Positions 60,376-64,000 of a DNA stretch of 64,000 nucleotides are shown here, piece after piece; positions within the stretch are counted from its first letter, which is position 1, and each line of letters begins with the position of its first letter. The notes beneath the pieces were generated by a model, which worked only from the letters and a program-made list of their open reading frames with translations, did not search any database and was not told the DNA's origin. Location of the stretch: positions 248,001-312,000 of the forward strand of contig OY730228.1 of assembly GCA_963422565.1 (NCBI GenBank), given 5' to 3'. Made by a program: the position numbers and the translations under genes. Source of the stretch: G963422565 sp963422565 (GTDB taxonomy: Bacteria; Pseudomonadota; Alphaproteobacteria; MPNO01).

Positions 60376-60657
60376 ATGCGTGGTAACCTCGGGCTGATTC
60401 TTGTCATGTTCTCGCCGTTTCCCGGCAGCGTCGCCGCGGAGGCGGCGGCCGAAACCGGGGCGGCGGGTGCGAGGGCTTCCCGAGCGCGGATGGCGATCCT
60501 GGTCCGCTGTGCAAGGGGCTGGCGAGCCGAGTTCGGCCTGTTGAGCCCGCCGCTCGGGATCGCGGTCTATGTCGTCCATGCGACGCTTGCGCGGCCGAAC
60601 GTCTCGCTCAGGGACGTGTTTCTCGGCGCCGCGCCGTTCGCGCTGGCGATGCCGTGA
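60376..60657 (+). pseudogene. C-terminal stump of TRAP large permease DctM
   Basis: The last 45 residues of this 93-codon frame (EFGLLSPPLGIAVYVVHATL, then VSLRDVFLGAAPFALAMP) match the conserved end of DctM permeases, where the GLxxPPxG motif precedes the final membrane helices. The first 40 residues are not DctM-like. About 380 residues of DctM and all of DctQ are missing between dctP and here, so this is a deletion product. An independent functional peptide is unlikely. Confidence 0.75.
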
Positions 60658-60680
60658 AACTTTGATCCACGGGAGGGGAG

Positions 60681-61562
60681 ATGCTGCCCAACATGCGCAT
60701 CGACTACGATCCGATCGCCGGGCGCGCGCCGCTCGAACTGCCCGGCAATGCGAGAATGGCGGTCTGGGTGATCGTCAATATCGAAGAGTGGGATCCGCGC
60801 GCGCCGATGCCGCGCACCGTCGTGACGCCGCCGGCGGGAGGGGCGCCCAGCCCGGACATTCCCAACTGGGCCTGGCACGAATACGGCAACCGGGTGGGCT
60901 TCTGGCGGCTTCTCGAGATACTCGATCGACTGTCGATCACCGCCGTCCTGGCGATCAACGGCACCGCGGTCGACGCCTATGCGCCGATCTCGCGCGCGGC
61001 GCTCGATCGCGGCTGGGAGTTCGTCGGCCACGGTCTGACGCAGCGGAACATGCAGAGGGTCGACGACGAGCGCGCCGACATCCGCCGCACCGCCGACATC
61101 ATCGAGCGCTTCACCGGGGCGCGTCCCCGCGGCTGGCTCGGCCCCGGTTTGACCGAAACCTGGGAGACCCCGGACCTGCTGGCGGAGGAGGGCTACGAAT
61201 ATGTCTGCGACTGGGTGATCGACGACCAGCCGGTGACGCTTCGGACCCGGACGGGGTCGATCGTCGATATCCCCTACACGCAGGAGTGCAACGACGTGGC
61301 GATGATGCTCATCCAGCATCATCCGGCGCGGGAGTATCTTGAGCGCGCCTCCGACCAGTTCGAGCAGCTCTATGCCGATGCGCGCGATTCGGCACGGATC
61401 ATGGCCCTGGTCGTCCATCCCTACATCATGGGGGCGCCCCATCGGGCACGCTATTTCCGCGCGACCCTCGAGAAGATCGCGGCGCGCGGCGACGTCCTGT
61501 TCTGGACCGGCGCGCAGATTCTCGACTGGTATCTGGCGCAACGCCCGCCGCCCCGGCCGTAG
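60681..61562 (+). CDS. Polysaccharide deacetylase-fold hydrolase (PuuE/allantoinase-like)
   Basis: NodB-fold protein (293 aa). WHEYGNRVGFWRLLEILDRL, TAVLAINGTAVDAYAPI and EFVGHGLTQRNM follow the pattern of the PuuE-type (metal-independent allantoinase/imidase) branch rather than secreted chitin deacetylases; no signal peptide is present. It would act in the cytosol on a cyclic amide or an acetylated sugar. The ATG at 60681 follows GGGAGGGGAG. The preceding gene is the DctM stump, so it may once have been in the TRAP operon. Confidence 0.9.
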   Translation: MLPNMRIDYDPIAGRAPLELPGNARMAVWVIVNIEEWDPRAPMPRTVVTPPAGGAPSPDIPNWAWHEYGNRVGFWRLLEILDRLSITAVLAINGTAVDAYAPISRAALDRGWEFVGHGLTQRNMQRVDDERADIRRTADIIERFTGARPRGWLGPGLTETWETPDLLAEEGYEYVCDWVIDDQPVTLRTRTGSIVDIPYTQECNDVAMMLIQHHPAREYLERASDQFEQLYADARDSARIMALVVHPYIMGAPHRARYFRATLEKIAARGDVLFWTGAQILDWYLAQRPPPRP

Positions 61563-61662
61563 GGCCCGCCCGCGCGATGCCGAACCGGCCGGCTGGGCGT
61601 CGCTTTGTCGAGCCGACCCGCCATGCTACAGGGGGGGCCATGCGACGGGCGGAGACCGGGAC

Positions 61663-62826
61663 GTGAAGGCCGGCAACAGCATCCTGACCAGCTTCGGCAC
61701 GACCGTGTTCGAGGTCATGTCGAGGCTCGCCCAAGAGCATGACGCCATCAATCTCGGGCAGGGCTTCCCCGACGGCAACGGACCGGAGGATGTCGTCGAG
61801 GCGGCGGCCGACTATCTTCGGAGCGGGGTCAACCAATACCCTTCGATGCTCGGCATGGCGCCGCTGCGCCGGTCCGTCGCCGCCCATGCCAGGCGCTTCT
61901 ACAGCCTCGACCTGGACTGGCAGACCGAGGTGCTGGTCACCTCGGGCGGTACGGAAGCGCTCGCCAGTGCGCTGTTCGGGTTGCTGGAGCCCGGCGACGA
62001 GGCGGTGCTGATCGAGCCGCTCTACGATTCCTATCTCCCGATAGTCCGGCGGGCCGGCGCGACCGCGCGGTTCGTTCGCCTCGAGCCGCCGGACTGGTCC
62101 CTGCCGCTCGACGATCTGGAGGCGGCGTTCTCCGAACGGACCAAGCTGATCGTCGTCAACTCGCCGATGAATCCCTGCGCCAAGGTCTTCGCGGAGCGGG
62201 AGCTCGAGGCCATCGCGGAGCTGTGCGGCCGCCACGACGCCTACGCGGTCTGCGACGAGGTCTACGAACATCTCGCATTCGACGGCCGGCCGCATGTTCC
62301 GTTGATCACCCTGCCCGGAATGCGGGAGCGCGCCGTCCGCATCGGTTCCGCCGGGAAGATATTCTCCCTGACCGGGTGGAAGGTCGGGTTCGTCGCCGCG
62401 GCGCCCGATACGCTGGCGCCGATCGTCAAGGCGCACCAGTATCTGACCTTCACGACGCCGCCCAATCTGCAGGCCGCCGTGGCCTACGGGCTCGGCAAGG
62501 GCGACGACTATTTCGCCGGGCTCAACGCCGACATGCAGGCCCGCCGCGACCGTCTCGCGGCCGGTCTCTCCGATGTCGGGTTCTCGGTCGTTCCCTGCGC
62601 CGGCACCTATTTCCTCACCTGTGATTTCCGGCCGCTCGGCTTCAACGGAGACGATATCGCGTTTTGCCGTCACCTGACGACCGAAGCGGGCGTCGCGGCG
62701 GTGCCGGTTAGCGCGTTCTACCGAAGCGGCGAAATCCGGCACTTTGCGCGCTTTTCCTTCTGCAAGGACATGGCAACGCTCGACCGGGCGGTCGGTCGGC
62801 TCGAGGCGCATTTCTCACGGGCTTGA
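61663..62826 (+). CDS. Class I/II PLP-dependent aminotransferase (YbdL/KAT-like)
   Basis: Fold-type I aminotransferase (387 aa, GTG start at 61663 behind GGAG). INLGQGFPDGNGPEDVVEAA near residue 27, NQYPSMLGMAPLRRSVAAH near 60, TSGGTEALASALFGL near 90, NSPMNPCAKVF near 165, the PLP Lys in SAGKIFSLTGWKVGF near 230 and the Arg in ARFSFCKD near the end are all present. Relatives act on methionine, glutamine or kynurenine, or in lysine synthesis; the exact amino acid is not clear. Confidence 0.93.
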   Translation: MKAGNSILTSFGTTVFEVMSRLAQEHDAINLGQGFPDGNGPEDVVEAAADYLRSGVNQYPSMLGMAPLRRSVAAHARRFYSLDLDWQTEVLVTSGGTEALASALFGLLEPGDEAVLIEPLYDSYLPIVRRAGATARFVRLEPPDWSLPLDDLEAAFSERTKLIVVNSPMNPCAKVFAERELEAIAELCGRHDAYAVCDEVYEHLAFDGRPHVPLITLPGMRERAVRIGSAGKIFSLTGWKVGFVAAAPDTLAPIVKAHQYLTFTTPPNLQAAVAYGLGKGDDYFAGLNADMQARRDRLAAGLSDVGFSVVPCAGTYFLTCDFRPLGFNGDDIAFCRHLTTEAGVAAVPVSAFYRSGEIRHFARFSFCKDMATLDRAVGRLEAHFSRA

Positions 62827-62864
62827 CGCGGTATCCGGGCGAGGGCTAGAGAGGCCGCCCTGCG

Positions 62865-62941
62865 GTGGCTGTAGCTCAGTCGGTTAGAGCGCCGGGTTGT
62901 GGTCCCGGAGGTCGTGGGTTCGAATCCCATCAGCCACCCCA
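62865..62941 (+). tRNA. tRNA-His (GUG)
   Basis: Acceptor GTGGCTG pairs with CAGCCAC; anticodon stem CCGGG/CCCGG holds loop TTGTGGT with anticodon GTG; T arm TGGGTTCGAATCCCA. The discriminator is C73 and the base before position 1 (62864) is G, giving the G-1:C73 pair specific to tRNA-His. CCA is encoded (62939-62941). Confidence 0.97.
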
Positions 62942-62973
62942 GCGCCGCCGCGCCGATTTCATGGGGAAACGCC

Positions 62974-63786
62974 GTGTCCGCGAAGCTGATCCTGGTCAGG
63001 CACGGCCAATCGGTCTGGAATCTCGAGAACCGCTTCACGGGCTGGGTCGATGTCGACCTGTCGGAAGCGGGCGTCGCCGAGGCGCGCGCCGCGGGCCGGG
63101 CGCTCGCGACCGAAGGGCATCGGCTCGACACCGCGTTCACCTCGGTCCTGAAGCGGGCGATCCGCACGCTCTGGATCGTCCTCGACGAGCTCGACCAGAT
63201 GTGGATTCCGGTCGAGCGCTCCTGGCGGCTCAACGAGCGCCATTACGGCGCCCTCCAGTCGCTGAACAAGGCCGAGACCGCGGCCCGTTACGGCGACGAA
63301 CAGGTCCGCGTCTGGCGCCGCAGCTTCGCCATGCCGCCGCCGCCGCTCGATCCGGACCATGAGAGCCATCCCAGGTTCCAGCGCCGCTATGCCGGAATAC
63401 CGGCCGGGGAGCTGCCGAGCGGCGAGAGCCTTGCCGCGACCCTCGCCCGCGTTCTTCCCTGCTGGGACGCGCGGATCGCGCCGGCGCTCGAGAGCGGGAG
63501 GACGGTGCTGATCGCCGCCCACGGCAACAGCCTTCGGGCGTTGGCGAAGCATCTGGAGGGGATGTCCGAGGAGGCGGTCACGGGGCTCGAGATTCCCACC
63601 GGCCGCCCCTTGGTCTACGAGCTGGACGGCAACCTCGCGGTCGAGTCCCGCCGCTTCCTCGACGACGCCGAGCGGTCTCGCCCCGACCCGTGTTCGGCCT
63701 CCGCATCCGGGCCTCGCATCCCCGGAGACCGCACCATGTCGGGACCGCCCGCGAGTTTCGGGTCGGACTCTCAGGCGAAGGGGTAG
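62974..63786 (+). CDS. gpmA: 2,3-bisphosphoglycerate-dependent phosphoglycerate mutase
   Basis: Glycolytic mutase (270 aa, GTG start at 62974 behind GGGGA). The phospho-His motif LVRHGQSVWNLENRFTGWVDVDLS is at residues 6-29, TSVLKRAIRTL near 60, RLNERHYGALQ near 86 and the second His in IAAHGNSLRAL near 180. After the normal end of the domain near residue 228 there are about 40 extra low-complexity residues, and the stop lies 16 bases inside the convergent AbrB-type gene. The tail may be a read-on after loss of the ancestral stop. Confidence 0.95.
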   Translation: MSAKLILVRHGQSVWNLENRFTGWVDVDLSEAGVAEARAAGRALATEGHRLDTAFTSVLKRAIRTLWIVLDELDQMWIPVERSWRLNERHYGALQSLNKAETAARYGDEQVRVWRRSFAMPPPPLDPDHESHPRFQRRYAGIPAGELPSGESLAATLARVLPCWDARIAPALESGRTVLIAAHGNSLRALAKHLEGMSEEAVTGLEIPTGRPLVYELDGNLAVESRRFLDDAERSRPDPCSASASGPRIPGDRTMSGPPASFGSDSQAKG

Positions 63787-64000
63787 AAGCGGCGGATCAG
63801 CCGGAAGAGCGGCAGCGTGACCAGCGTGATCATGACGATCCGCATGATGTGATAGGCGCTCACCAGGGGAACGGCGAGACCCAGCGCCTGGGCGGTGATG
63901 CTCATCTCCGCCAGACCGCCCGGGCAGATCGCCGCGATCATGGTGGCGACGGGCATATCCGAGACGGCGGCGAGCCCCACCGCCAAGATCGTCGCCGACG
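63771..64000 (-). CDS. AbrB-family membrane protein, C-terminal part (5' end outside window)
   Basis: The minus-strand frame runs from the right edge to a stop at 63771. It encodes membrane segments ATILAVGLAAVSDMPV and SAYHIMRIVMITLVTLPLF with the family motif ICPGGLAEMSITAQALG, as in the AbrB/YjbR-duplication membrane proteins formerly called ammonia monooxygenase-like (PF05145 type). The function of the family is unclear. The N-terminal repeat lies beyond 64000. Confidence 0.85.
   Translation of the reverse strand, partial: SATILAVGLAAVSDMPVATMIAAICPGGLAEMSITAQALGLAVPLVSAYHIMRIVMITLVTLPLFRLIRRFYPFA

Noticed and set aside
1..64000. CRISPR arrays, insertion sequences or prophage
   Set aside because: No regularly spaced repeats, transposase, integrase or phage structural genes were recognised on either strand.

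Overview
The window is about two-thirds GC, densely coded on both strands, and reads as the chromosome of an alphaproteobacterium. The main support is the gene block nrdR-ribD-ribE-ribB-ribH-nusB-thiL placed behind a glyA reading frame, a Ros/MucR-type regulator, a RibB whose GTP cyclohydrolase II half is degenerate, and the many XDH-family, class III CoA-transferase, Rieske and luciferase-like genes typical of metabolically broad Rhodospirillales-like or Hyphomicrobiales-like environmental bacteria. The order-level placement is inference. No plasmid, phage, insertion sequence or CRISPR array is visible. Two tRNA genes are present (Ser-UGA and His-GUG).

Layout, left to right. 1-2.8 kb: a HelD/UvrD-type helicase (minus, runs off the left edge) with an embedded PD-(D/E)xK-like nuclease motif and a C-terminal zinc ribbon. 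3.2-8.4 kb (minus): a Tat-exported NMT1-type binding protein, ABC ATPase, ABC permease and an XDH-family molybdenum subunit, bracketed by two diverged direct repeats. 8.7-14.9 kb: a cupin and a second XDH-family subunit in the same reading frame, then a CoA-transferase, a GST, an SDR and a thioredoxin-fold isomerase. 14.9-17.7 kb (minus): a GT2 / lipid-A-disaccharide-synthase-N-like / GT39 cassette for envelope glycan modification. 17.9-21.4 kb: a cytosolic reductive-dehalogenase-like Fe-S/corrinoid protein and two transporters.

21.5-29.4 kb (plus): a tight catabolic cluster of amidohydrolase-2, D-aminoacylase-like, TauD-type dioxygenase, a signal-less NMT1-fold protein, Rieske oxygenase, alpha/beta hydrolase and luciferase-like monooxygenase, ending in the stump of a second luciferase-like gene. 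29.4-35.4 kb: a cupin, an MBL hydrolase, a D,D-carboxypeptidase, tRNA-Ser, a GMC oxidoreductase, ThrH and a MucR-type regulator.

35.7-44.1 kb (plus): the housekeeping block, opened by one continuous 588-codon gene encoding RpiB fused to GlyA. This is followed by nrdR and the riboflavin/nusB/thiL genes, mostly with ATGA-type overlaps. 44.3-50.8 kb (plus): an acyl-CoA ligase and three leucine/isovalerate degradation genes. 51-58.9 kb (minus): an envelope polysaccharide or lipid A cluster (polyprenyl-P GT4, GalE, amino-sugar aminotransferase, Gfo/Idh/MocA dehydrogenase, YjbH, SDR). 59.2-64 kb: a TRAP binding protein left with only a C-terminal stump of its DctM permease, a polysaccharide deacetylase-fold protein, an aminotransferase, tRNA-His, GpmA and the end of an AbrB-type membrane protein.

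The strongest leads are the RpiB-GlyA fusion, the catabolic cluster with a cytosolic substrate-binding-protein fold that may be an enzyme, two XDH large subunits without visible electron-transfer partners, the cupin/XDH pair separated by a single in-frame stop with no ordinary start codon, the nuclease-bearing helicase, and several gene stumps that show recent deletions.
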